From the NCBI GenBank assembly GCA_023055355.1, contig JALJCS010000024.1:12916001-12980000 (forward strand): a stretch of DNA of 64,000 bases. The letters run 5' to 3'. The translations under genes and the position numbers were made by a program. The DNA comes from Agelaius tricolor (Eukaryota; Chordata; Aves; Passeriformes; Icteridae). The notes beneath the pieces were generated by a model. The model saw only the letters and a list, made by a program, of their open reading frames with translations. It made no database searches and was not told where the DNA came from. Positions 23,297 to 34,952 of this stretch are shown here, one piece after another. Position 1 is the first letter of the stretch; every line of letters starts with the position of its first letter.

Positions 23297-26200
23297 ACCT
23301 TGCATGCTAGATCCTGGCTTGTTTCCGTATCAAAAATTATCCCACTGCTGCTAGAAAGCCTCACCCTTCATTTTCTTTTTCTAGAAAAATTCATTGCTAT
23401 TTCCTCTTATCTTCATTCTCCAGAATTAAACAAGACTAATACTTCCTGTTCACATATTTCAGAAAGAAAAATTATACTATGCATACATCACCCACAGAGA
23501 TTACTTGTTTGTAAAACCATCCTAGCATCTGACCTTGGAAACTAAGTGACTGATTATCATGTTTTGGGAAGGTGAAACAAATTTAAGTAGGAGAGATCTT
23601 AAATTGCTCACTTGATACAAGATGCAATAGGTAAGACAGTGGAAAAGTAAACTCATTTTCATAAGTGGTCCAGTACTTGGGCCAAACTTAAAAACTGGGG
23701 TACAGCAAGGTTCTGGGTGCATACTTGCATGCAGTAATTTACTACATAATATCAATTGCTTCATCATCTGCACAGCTGTTCCTCAGCTGGCTGTTTCCTG
23801 ATCACTGGATAGCAAATAGTCAGAAATACCAGGTCTAGAAAGTTCCACAGTTTTTCCAGCACAATGTGATTTATGGTAGATCAAATTCAGATAAGAACCT
23901 GCCAAGTCAGACATTGGCCTGCTTGCAGTGAGCTTGGATACAGGGTTCAGAACACACTGAGGAGAGAGCAGATGCCATCCTGGAGGTTTCTTGGGTTACT
24001 TGTGTGAATTCCAGTGCTTCAGCTAGAGGCCCCTCTAAACTACCAGGATATCCAGCTATCAAGATGACCCATACATCTTCAGAAAAAAATAGTCATTCTA
24101 CAGAGAATAATTGTATGTAGCTATTTTTTGCACATTTTGTGTTAGCTTCTGTATTATTTATTTGTGTTTGTATTGACTGGTTGCCAGGAAACTTGGAGAG
24201 GATGTTCCTGTTATCTCAGTGAATCTGATTTAAAGGTCCATAGTAGATTTACATCCTTTCAATCCCTGATGCAACTGTATCATGCTGTATGTTTGAAAGA
24301 TAAAGTATTTAAAATATGTTGTAGTTGCTTATTTGTCTTGCTTCCCTGCCTGTAATAATCTTTAATTTGGTTTAAATGCAAATCTCTTTACATTGCACAC
24401 ATATTTGGGTTTGCCTACATCACAAGTGGGTTTAGGCTCCAGCCTGAAGGATTTTTGTATCTGTTTCAGACACAAAAAAGTACTGAAAGTACAGAAGTAC
24501 TGAAATCAGAAGTTACAGACTTTTAAAAATCTGGGCTGTATTATGCCTCAGAATTGTTCCCTATCTGTGCTGTAACTTCAGTTCTTTAATTAGTTCCTTG
24601 AACATCCTGTTCATTTTTTATTGATTTGTTTCATGTTTTATTGTTTACAGCAGCCACCAGAGTAGTAAGAAAGGTATCTGTAACACCTCATATAGCTAAA
24701 GGTGCCTGAGTCACACCTCAGATAGCTAAAGCCAAGCAATTGTGATCAATCTTCTGTTTGCCCACAGCAGATCAGATCAGACACATATTGGGCCACAGGC
24801 TGCAGAGATTATGTGTGTGAGGCTCCCAGGTGTCCCAGCCATCATCAGGGCTGGTGTGTGCCACCTACTGACCTGTGTGTGAGATCCAGAGAACTCCTTA
24901 TCCCATTAACCAGCCATGTGCCTCTTAGGCAACTTCCAGCCACAAGCCAAGCATCCCAGCTGGCCAACTTTTGCTTCCCAGCTTATGAAAGCTTTCCAGC
25001 CTCTGCATGTAATTGACTCCAGCAGCACAGTCAGTGCTGGCAGTTACACATGGTACCAAGCATTCTGTAGAAAGTGCTAGATAATTCTGTTTTGGAAAAA
25101 AAAAAATTAAAATATTAAGTAGGATCACTTAAGTTTAAACAACTGAGATTATTTAATGCATAGCCTTATGTCAAAAACAACACACTCAGAACCTCTTGCA
25201 GTGTTTTCTTATTTCTAATGTTCTTTCCTCGTTTCCCATTACTTCAACTCAGTAGCAACGACAGCAATTTCTTTTCTAATACCTGTTCAATAAAGTGTCT
25301 CAAACTTGCTTAAAAAACTTGGGAATGTCTGTAAGGATTTTCAGCTAACCATCTAATATAGCTAGTAAAAAAAAAGGCAACAAGGAGAAGTTCTAGATGC
25401 ATAGGTTTCCTGGGACTTTTAGAGGCAGCAAATTTCAAGCTGAGTGTGAATCATTTGTTCTGAGTTTAACATAATTGTTTCAATCTCTGCAAAGAGCAGT
25501 GTGACTGGTGTCTCAGAAGCTGAGGGGTAGAAGTGTCAGCAAAGCAAGAAACAATAAGGCCATTTGTTACTCCCAGAGGGAGGGAGAGACATGAACATGA
25601 CTTTTTTTTTTATTTCTACATCTATAAGGGTGTGATTAGCACTATTTACAGATATACATTGCACTGAAGTGGTGACTGTCAGCCAGGTGAGCCTGTGCTG
25701 TCTTAACACTCAGAAAATGCTCTGATTAGCAATGTCTAAGGTAAGAGCTGTGCCAATCTGCCCAAAAGGCATCTGCCCTTTTCCTTAAACTCATTCAAGC
25801 CTGGGGAAGTTCACAAATATAAATTCAAAATGTTTCAACCATTCATATTTGTACTAGCAGTACTACAAAAACAGCTGTCTCCAGATGTGAATTTGAGGGA
25901 GAAAATGTTTCAGATGAAAACAATATGTATATCACTTAATTTTGAGTCCTGTTGGATGCCAAAATCCTGTGTAAATCTATTCATATCCAACTACTTGTGG
26001 CAAATGAAAACATCAGGTACAGGAGCATTACAAGGTTTTCTGCATTTCTGCATGTATTTCTGCAGACAGACCTGTGGAAGTTACTGAGACTAAGGCAGTG
26101 TTTCCTGCTGTGCCCATTTTGTGGACCATGTAGGAACTCAGTTATCTCACATTCTTCATTCCTGTATAGAAGTTAATATAATCTCCCCTCCTACTAACCC

Positions 26201-29200
26201 ACTTTTTCTTTTTGCTACATGCATTTCAGTCATTGTATCTGGCAGAAGCTGAGCTCTAATTCAGAGTAGGTTTTTTTCCACCATGTATATGCATGCACAC
26301 ATATACATCTGCTCACACCTGCTCTGCCTATTTTTAAATGCAAAGTCCTGAGTGCTCTGGAGTAAAAAGTTATGAGAATAAAGCGAGGACAACTTGATCA
26401 CCTCTCTGCCCTTTTTATACTGCCCGTGTTTATTTTTGTCATATTGGTCTCGATGTGCTATTCAGCTGACATGACTATGTTTTCAATCAACAATCTTAAG
26501 TGTAGTGAAATGTGACCTGAAACCTCAAGAATTTGAAGAATACTTTTTGTTCCATGAAAGCTAACTCTTTTTATAGCATTCTTCTCAACTGATTTACCTA
26601 GAAATAATTCTGATGCATTTTGCTTCAACAATAGTGTGAAGTGGAAGAAGAGTGCTTTTAGCAGAGCCAAGAAGTTTGGTTTAAAATAGCTCAGTATGGG
26701 GAGGCACAGTATCTTAATTTAGCCAAATGTCAGGGTGGCTCAAACACTTCACAAGTTCTTTTTGATTTTCAGGTTTTTCCTAATTCCAGCTTCTGCCCAG
26801 TCTAAATTTGCATGCAATTTTATGTAAGAGGCAAAGATATAATCTGTCAGATTTTGTTTATAATCTGCAGGCATGTGATTTCCTGGCTTCCTGAGGATTG
26901 TGAAGGCAAGCTCAGAGATCCTCAGTCCCTGACAGCAGCAGCACAGTCCCAGTGCAGGCTGGCAGGGAGGCTGGTGCAGGAAACTGGAGCCTGGGAGGGT
27001 GGCACGAATGTACCCTCACCCTGTGCTGCTGGCAGCCCCCTCCTCCTACCTTCTCCCTGTCTCTGCAGCTAAGGTGAACCTGATCTCCATTCAGATGAGT
27101 TACTTTGTATTTTTAGCAGAATATGTGAGCAGAAAGTGATGCTGTTGGAAATTCTGTAAGAGGAAAGCAAAAGCAGAAATTGCAGTGTACATTTCCTCCC
27201 AGCAGCAGGCAGGGCTGTGGAAGTGATGTAAGTGGTCTCTCACTTGTGGCCATTTGACAAGGAATACCTGTGAGCTGTGGAGGCAGTAAAAGTGGTAAAT
27301 TCCATAAGTGCAGACAGAGATGATCCTCCAGAATTCCTCCGGTATGCCTGGAGTATCTTATGCCCTTAGTTACAATACTTAATAAATAATTAACAAAGAA
27401 TATAAGTACCACAGGCAGAAACAAGAATTATAAGTCAAGACTGTGGTGAATTCTGAGTTACCAAACTGCAGGAAGATTTTTTATTTTTTCCCTACTTGCA
27501 GCTGGTAAAGTAAAGAGTGCTGAAGAAATGACAGGTGTTCTATGTGCTACATTGTGTCAAGGTACAGATGTGGAAAAGATCCTAGGTCACTTTATGCCAT
27601 TCTGAAGAGCAGCAAGCAAATAAGAAAATGAATAGAAATAAGCATCCCATGGAAATTTTAATCTTCTGATACCAAGTTCCAACTGTAGGAAATGCTGGCC
27701 TGAGTTCATTTTTACTTATCTCTTTGCTTTGATGAAAGGTACCAGAAGATCCAGAGCTGGTATTTCCACAACTCAGAATGTATGCTCTGGGCTTTCACCC
27801 AGAACTTTCTGTCACCACTGCACATTAGCAGGGGGTTGTATGACATATATCACTTGACATATATCACTTCAAAAACAGTTAAGGACAGTAAGCATAATCA
27901 ATAGTCTTGTAAAATGCAGCATCAAATCCCAGACAAATATTTCTACACATGTGTACAAATGCATATTTTACATAGCTGTCAACTAGACAAGATCTTTGTC
28001 AAGTTTTTTGGGTTTTGACCTTTGAGCCATCACACAAAGCCTTTACAAGTGGCCTACCTACCCTCTGTAGTTCTTTTAGGAGTAATTGTGCTATTTACAC
28101 CCTCCTGGAGTTGAAGAGCCTAATTCTGTATCAACTTTGTTTCCTTGGCTGCCTCAGTGAGATGGGAGCCTTATGGGTATTTCTTTTCAGAATGTGTGAG
28201 CAGCATAACAAGTAGTCCTGGCTAGAAAACAAGCACTCAGTTTCATGAAAGTTGGTCGGATTACTGCATGTGCTTTTCCCCTGCACTAAATTAAATCTTG
28301 AAAGCTGCTTTGCCCAAGAAAAGTACAGCAACCTCACCAGAATCATCAGAGATCCCTCCCTGATAAGATGCAGCTTTGGTACAGCTCTCACTTACTTGCA
28401 AACTCAACCATCGCAGATCTTTAAATTTTTTTATAAATTAAATATGTCTTGAGTAAAAAATACTTTCTTCATATCCTGATTCAAGTAGAATTAATGAGTC
28501 ATTAAACATGGCCCTCCCACTCTTCAGAGCTGGGCTTTAAACAATATACTTTGGAATGGGTTTTTCTAGTTTGCCATCGTTTTCTGACATTATTAATAGA
28601 AAGGCATAACAAAAAGTGGTGAAGATGTACAAAAGAATGAAGCAACCTGTTTCCCCAAACTGTTCTGGAGCAACTCCACATCCCTCCCCACTGGAGCAGT
28701 GTGTTGGTGTGTAGGAGATCTCTTGGCATGTTGCCTTGTTCCTTGACAAAATCAATGTGCAAACCCCAGCTATGACTTTGTTTTGTTATAAACCCAGCAC
28801 TTTGGCTAAAGAAAAAAGGAATTGGGAATTGCAAAATACAAGAAGCAGCACTGGTGGCAGCAGGAAATTCTTCAGGAACAGCAAAGCTCAGGATACACCT
28901 GTAGAATTGCCAGGCTCTCCAAGAGAAAAGGAAGGAGCAGATGGGATGACACTGAAGAGAGCCAGCAGGGGAAACAAGCACAGAAATGGGAGGAAGACAC
29001 TTGATCCAAAGAGGAAGAATTTTTTGGACCCTTTGGGATCTTTGTTTACAACGAACAAAGAAAACAATCAGTACTTGGTGTCTGTTACCCTGTCTGACAG
29101 AGAGCAGCACCGTCAGTGCTGGCAGGCTCCAGCTGGAAGGCAGAGAGCTCCCAGAGCCAGCACACAGAGAGGCAGGGCTGCTCAGACAGACAGGGGCAGG

Positions 29201-32200
29201 AACCAGGCTCTGCATGTCTGTGTGGAGAATGATCAAGGACTAGCTGTTAACAAACAGCCCTGCCCTGGCATGAGCTTTGAATGCACATCCACTCATACTG
29301 TGTGAGTTTGTAGGGCACTCAAAGCTGCAGTGCAATTTGAAACACCAGAGCTGAAGGACAGATGTCACCACTTCTGAGACTGCTCAGGGTATGTCTCTGT
29401 TCATGTCAGTGCATCTCACCAGTTGCTTGATTCTGCTGAAATTATATGACTGTTCATACATCACATCCTAGAAAGAAACTATTTAAAATGTGTAATTCCA
29501 GTGCCATTTCAGCAGAGCACAACACCAATGGAAAAAGCAGGAAATAAATTCAGGAATCTTAAGCTCTGTTACTGGCCTTGAAAAGCTCTTATTTCTTATG
29601 CTGTCTCCATAGCCTGGTGTGAAACAATGTCATATAAAAAAATTGAGGCAGTTTTCTATGGTATGTCTGGTAGCACTTTCCTGATTGGGAAAATTTTTAG
29701 AGAAATTAATATATAAACACAAAATTTAAAAAGCTTTTCAAAACATCCTTGAACCATTAATTGAAGAAGATCTTCACAGGAAAACGGGCAAACAGGAGTG
29801 ACCATCTATGTGAAGATAAACATACCTTACCAGGCAATCAGAAAGATTTTGTAGGTTAATTTACTGATCACAGGAAAAGTGAGCACTTACTGATAAAAGA
29901 TTTCTCCTCAATGTTTTAACATGGTGTTTGAGGAGGGGAAGAGATAGTTTTCTTCCTATCTTCTTTTAGTTGTGATCTCCCATGTGAAAGTAAACACATT
30001 TAGAAGGACACAAATTAGGTGAGATGGAGATTGTATTTTAGGACTCAAGGACTCCGAGTCCACAACTTCTGCATTACCAAATACCTAATGGAAATAATTT
30101 TTTGGGGGAAAAAAAAACCCTCATTGCTCCTGACACAGCCATGCTGAAACTCTTAACCCCAGCTTCCCTTAATCTCATCAATTTCTTCCAAAGATACTGA
30201 TCTAAGAGGAAGCATTTCTTTAAAATCTTTACAAAATCATGTGGATGGGAGTCAGAACCTTGTGAAAGTCTGAACACCACAGCTCTCCATGAGACACTTC
30301 TGTAAGCTATAGCAACAAATCTTAAAATATAAGAATATCAGAAAGTTCTCCACAAAGGATAATTTCTTCTAGTATCTAGAGAGCACTGTCAAGAAGATGA
30401 AGCTATACTCTTTTTCAGGGGTACACAGTGAAAAGACAAAGGATAATGGTCAAACTGTGCATCAAGGAACAGTTTGACCATTAAACATTTTTAAAAAATC
30501 ACCATGAGAGTGGCTTCCCAAAGAGATTCTTGACTCTTCATCCCCAGATGTGGAAGGAAAAAACTGAAGAACACCCTGAAAAACCAAATTTGACCCTATA
30601 GTTAGCCATGATTTGAGCAATTGCTGGGGCCAGATAATCTGCAGACATCCCTACATCATTCAGTGATATTTTACGTTTTCTAAGAATGGCAATGATTAAA
30701 TGTCTTCTTTCTGGAAGGGCTTGTCACACATAGTATTGTCCTCTTTTCTATTTTGTCACACTACTGCCTAACTGGAAAGACAGCTTTATTTTTATAGCAT
30801 CCTTAGCCATTTTAGCAGTCATAATGGATGACTGCTATTTTTATTTATTTTAAAACCTGATGCCTAACATGTTTTCTCAAGAACACTTAAAATTCTAATT
30901 TAGGCAGCACAAATAATATTCCACAGCATGTTGCATTCACAGTCAATCTTAAGCTACCTGGAGGTTTCTCTTATATGTAATTGCCTTCAGCTATTTTCTT
31001 CAAGGAAACATTAGCTAGTTTTCCATCTGTCTTCAATTGCCTCAATCCCAGTATCTTTGGGGACCTGTCTGATAAAGTTCTTCAGTTCCACTAGTTAGTC
31101 ATTAGAAAACATTTGGCAAATCATTATCAGGAAATGATAATTTCAGAGACCCACAGCTTGAGGCACTCTCAAGGACAAGAGCAGCTTTGCAGTGACATAA
31201 GCTTATCCTTATGACCCTTAGATGTGTCTCCTCTGGGACTTGGATTCAACACATGTGCTTAAATCAGTCTTTGCTATGGGGGGTCATTTTCTGCCCCAAA
31301 CTCCTGTGTGAGTGTTGTAGGCACAAAGAGCCCATGAGACATGAGAACAGACCTTGCCAGTGAAGAGAATGTGAAGTTTCTGAGTCACCTCTGCTTTATC
31401 AGTGTTCTTTGATATTGGGTCACCTACCCTGTTCAGCTGTGGCTCCATCTTTTCCTTGGTGTTTGTTCAGCTTTGTCTGTGGAGCCATTCCTGGTACCCT
31501 TCTACCCCTCACCAATTTTAGCTTTGTTTTAGGTTTGGCTTTCTTAATTTCTTCCCTGCTTGTCTGTCACACACACAGGACCAGCTAGGACTCCCCATGT
31601 CCCATAGCTCCTGACTTGAGAGACATCCAGGTGTTGCTTCATCCAGAATGGACCCTTAGAGACACATTCACCCCCTTCTCCCAAGTCATGTCAGCTGCTC
31701 ACCAGCTCACACCATCACTCCCACACCCACATTCACTGCAGGCACCAGGGACACAGAACCCCTGCTGCACTCACACCCAGCACACACCTGGGCACACACA
31801 CTGGAAAACCATCACCCAGGAAAGAGCTGGGAAGGAGCTGGAGAAGCCAGGGCAGACTGGCCCAGTCAGCCACAGAGCACAGCCAAGCAAACTGACCAGC
31901 CAACTATTCATATGCAGTTGCCCTTTTAAGTCCCTTACCTGTCTATTTTACCAAATCCCTCTTGTCTCACCTTTGCTTCCCCACAATCTACCCAAATCCC
32001 TCTTGTGTCACCTTTGCTTCCCCTCCTAAACATCTTAGTATAAGTCTTCTGTGATCATGAACTGCTTTTCTCCTGCATCCTACAATATATCCCAGGAAGA
32101 ATATTACTTGGTTTCCCCACTCTGCCATTGTTTCTCCAAGGTCCCTTGTGGGTGTGCAGATAAGCTTTGCTACATAATTTAATAGTCTGGGAAATGGTTC

Positions 32201-33651
32201 TACATTCCTCCCAGATAGTCCATCCCTGCTTCTGCTCTCCCCTTATTCTTTTTTCCAACATTTGAGCTTGGTCAGGAATTCCTGCTTTGGCGAAGCTGGA
32301 CTCCTGCCACAGCTTTGACTTCCTGCCCTTTGGAATAGGCTACTCTCATGCTTTGAGACTGTCCTTGAATCAACTTGTTCTCTTGGCCTCCTTTGATGTT
32401 CAGTGGCTCCTGAACACCACATCCTGGGTCACACCCCCCAGGTCTCTGGAGAAACTGCAGTCATTCAGTCACAAATATTGCTATCACACCAAACAGTCCA
32501 TTTAAAGTTCTCTTCTCCTTCATAAAGCCACTTTTCAACATTCCCTAAGCAGTAATTTTTGACTGATAGTCTGTTCTGATCACAAAATTTCCCATCCTGC
32601 TGATTGACATCTTGAAATAGGTCACTGACTCCATCAGTTTTGAGAGAACTACTACTAGATCATTTCATCTCCCATACAAGACAGGGGAGCACAACTTCTC
32701 TACTGTACCAGGTCACTGAAAGACAACCCAGTCTCAGCTGGTGCCCAGCACCAGAACACTGATCTGCCCTGAGAGGCTGGTTTTGCACAAACTGCAGAAG
32801 TGGGGCTGAGGCAGAGGGCTGCAGAAGATGGCAAAAGAAGCTGCAAGCATTGAGGGAGGACCTTCATGAGCAGCCCAAGCAGGTCCACTGGGCCCATGCA
32901 AGCTTCTTCTCATTTGCAGATCTGACAGGTGATTGACAGATGGACCAGCTCATCCAGTGACTGACACCAGAACAAAACACGTTTGTGCTGGTGGCCCTGT
33001 GTCACCCCCCACCATGCCCCTCAGCAGTGCACATTGTATTTGAGAAAGGGGAGGGAAAAGGGATGGGGGAAGGAGACTGATGTGAGCCTGTGCAAATACA
33101 GGAGGGTTTGGTTTTGTCTTGAATCAAGAGTTCTCATTTTAGATGTTGCTTTGTTACATGCTCTTGTGCTGGCTCTTTCTGGTTCTCCAATTCAAATCTG
33201 GTGCATCAGCCTTGGGGTGCAGTGCAGTATTAAGCTCTTTGTGCATGTACTTCTCCACATTAGTAAAACAGAAAGCAGAAGCACTATCATATTTGTTAGA
33301 TTTGATTAGTTAGATTGCTACTTCTTTCTTTCCTTATACCCTCAACTTCCTGCCCAAGTTTCAATAAGCAACAACATCCTGTTTAGCCAGGCTTGCATGT
33401 GGGACAGCAAAAAGGTCACCAACAAAAGCTGTGAGGCACAGTGGTGACATTTGGTCCTCCCACACTGTCCTGGAACCAACTGCTTCCAGTTGAGACAGCA
33501 GAGTGCATTATTGAGAGGACAGCAGCGTGCATTATTGAGAGGACACAGGCATTGTGCTCATCAGCACGGGCTGATCCAGCACTCTCATTTCCCCACCCAG
33601 ACCCCTCTGCAACACACAAAATGAAACAAATCAACTTCAAACAATATCATC
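23297..33651. other. BST1-CD38 intergenic region, left part
   Basis: No exon of a known gene, RNA gene or confident transposon is seen in this 10 kb. Minor items are a near-duplicate CACCTCATATAGCTAAAG / CACCTCAGATAGCTAAAG pair at 24684-24732, a repeated GACATATATCACTT at about 27841-27868, and long open frames on both strands at 28.5-29.3 kb that resemble nothing I know. Confidence 0.5.
31951..32024 (+). repeat. 41-bp tandem duplication
   Basis: CCAAATCCCTCTTGT begins at 31951 and recurs at 31992. The following bases match with one clear change (GTCTCACC versus GTGTCACC) for about 32 nt, giving a 41-base period with the second copy partial. Confidence 0.85.
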
Positions 33652-33811
33652 TACCCAGGGAGGTGGTGGAGTCACCATCCCTCTATGTGTTTAAAAAAAG
33701 ACTGGATGTGGCACTTGGTGCCATGATCTAGTTGAGGTGTCAGAACATGGGTTGGACTCGATGATCTTAAAGTTCTCTTCCAACCTAGAAATTCTGTGAT
33801 TCTTTGATTCC
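33652..33811 (+). repeat. CR1 LINE 3' end, plus strand
   Basis: The sequence reads as the last 160 nt of CR1: CCCAGGGAGGTGGTGGAGTC, then GGTTGGACTCGATGATCTTA and CTTCCAACCTAGAAATTCTG, ending in the diagnostic tail of ATTCTGTGATTCTTTGATTC octamer-type repeats. It is 5' truncated. Confidence 0.92.
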
Positions 33812-33964
33812 ACATGGAAAGCAGGCTGCTAACAAGAGATACAGGTGAAAGACATGGAAAGCCCCAGCAGCCTGTAGTGGGCAAACTACAAATAATGACT
33901 GACCAGTTTCCAGGATGAATTTCTGTGCTCTGGGTCCAGCAGCTTGAGCCTGTTGCTCTGTGGT

Positions 33965-34040
33965 CATAGAATCACAGAGTCACTGAGCTTGGAAAGGCTT
34001 CTAAGATCATTGGGTCCAACCATTAACCCAACAGGTCAGA
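33965..34040 (-). repeat. CR1 LINE 3' fragment, minus strand
   Basis: CATAGAATCACAGAGTCACT followed by TTGGAAAGGCTTCTAAGATC and ATTGGGTCCAACC is the reverse complement of a CR1 3' terminus. Only about 75 nt is recognisable. It faces the plus-strand CR1 tail 150 nt away. Confidence 0.85.
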
Positions 34041-34583
34041 TGGGTCTGCTCTTGCCTGCAGCATTCCTTGGAAACCTTGTGCATGAAGCAGCCTGGGTGA
34101 ATTCCCAGTTCAAACCCTCAGTCCCAGCCCCAAAACGTACCCTCAGCACAGAGCAATGTGTGTGTGCACCCACAAGCAGATGCAGCAATAACAGAGATGA
34201 GAGCTGGTGTTCTCCTGCCCAAGTGGTGGTGTACAGCTGCAGGTAATGGCAATGATCTGCCCCATACCTCTCCTTCTTCCTAAGGAAGGGCAATACTCAT
34301 CATGACGGCCTTACTTGCAGCAAAAACAAGAATAAAGTGGCCATATTGAGAACAGTCAGAGAGTGCATGGTCACATTTGTGACTACTGTAGGTATGAGGA
34401 CTTGGGAAAGTAGTTTCATACAATTTTCTATCCAGCAATTCTTAAATACAAGGATGCCTAAGATCTAATAGTGTTTCTGTTTGCACTGAAAAGTCCTGAG
34501 CAACTCCACAAGTGTTCACTCAGAGGCAGATAGCAATTAAGAAATTATTAATTTTCCCAACAAATTAGTTCAGGAGTAACTCC

Positions 34584-34945
34584 TGATTGTCGCAGACATC
34601 TTTTATGAAAAATCCTTTCCTTAGGATTTTTCCTCCTGAGAAGCTGAGAGCCTCAGAAACAAAATGTAAATAATGGTTATCTGCTACTGTGGAATGCAAC
34701 AGGTGGATCTGTGATTGGCCCATCTTGGTTGTTTTTAATTAATGGTCAATCACAGTCAGCTGGCAGAAGCTTTTGTTACCATTCCTTCTTATTCTATTCT
34801 TAGCTAGCCTTCTGAGGAAATCCTTTCTTCTATTCTTTTAGTATAGTTTTAATGTAATATATATAATAATAAATCAAGCCTTCTGAAACATGGAGTCAGA
34901 TCCTCGTCTCTTCCCTCAGCCTGAGACCCCTGTGAACACTGTCAG
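34584..34945 (+). mobile_element. Solo LTR of an endogenous retrovirus
   Basis: A block of about 360 nt has the layout of a passerine-type LTR. It starts TGATTGTCGCAGACATC, has a TATA-like and AATAAA-containing stretch (ATATAATAATAAATC, AATAAA at 34868-34873), a following segment starting TCAAGCCTTCTGAAACATGG, and an end near ACTGTCAG. Short direct repeats AACTCC flank it (34578-34583 and 34946-34951), consistent with a 6-nt target-site duplication. No internal retroviral genes and no partner LTR are present, so it is the usual product of LTR-LTR recombination. The family is from memory of similar songbird sequences. Confidence 0.75.
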
Positions 34946-34952
34946 AACTCCT

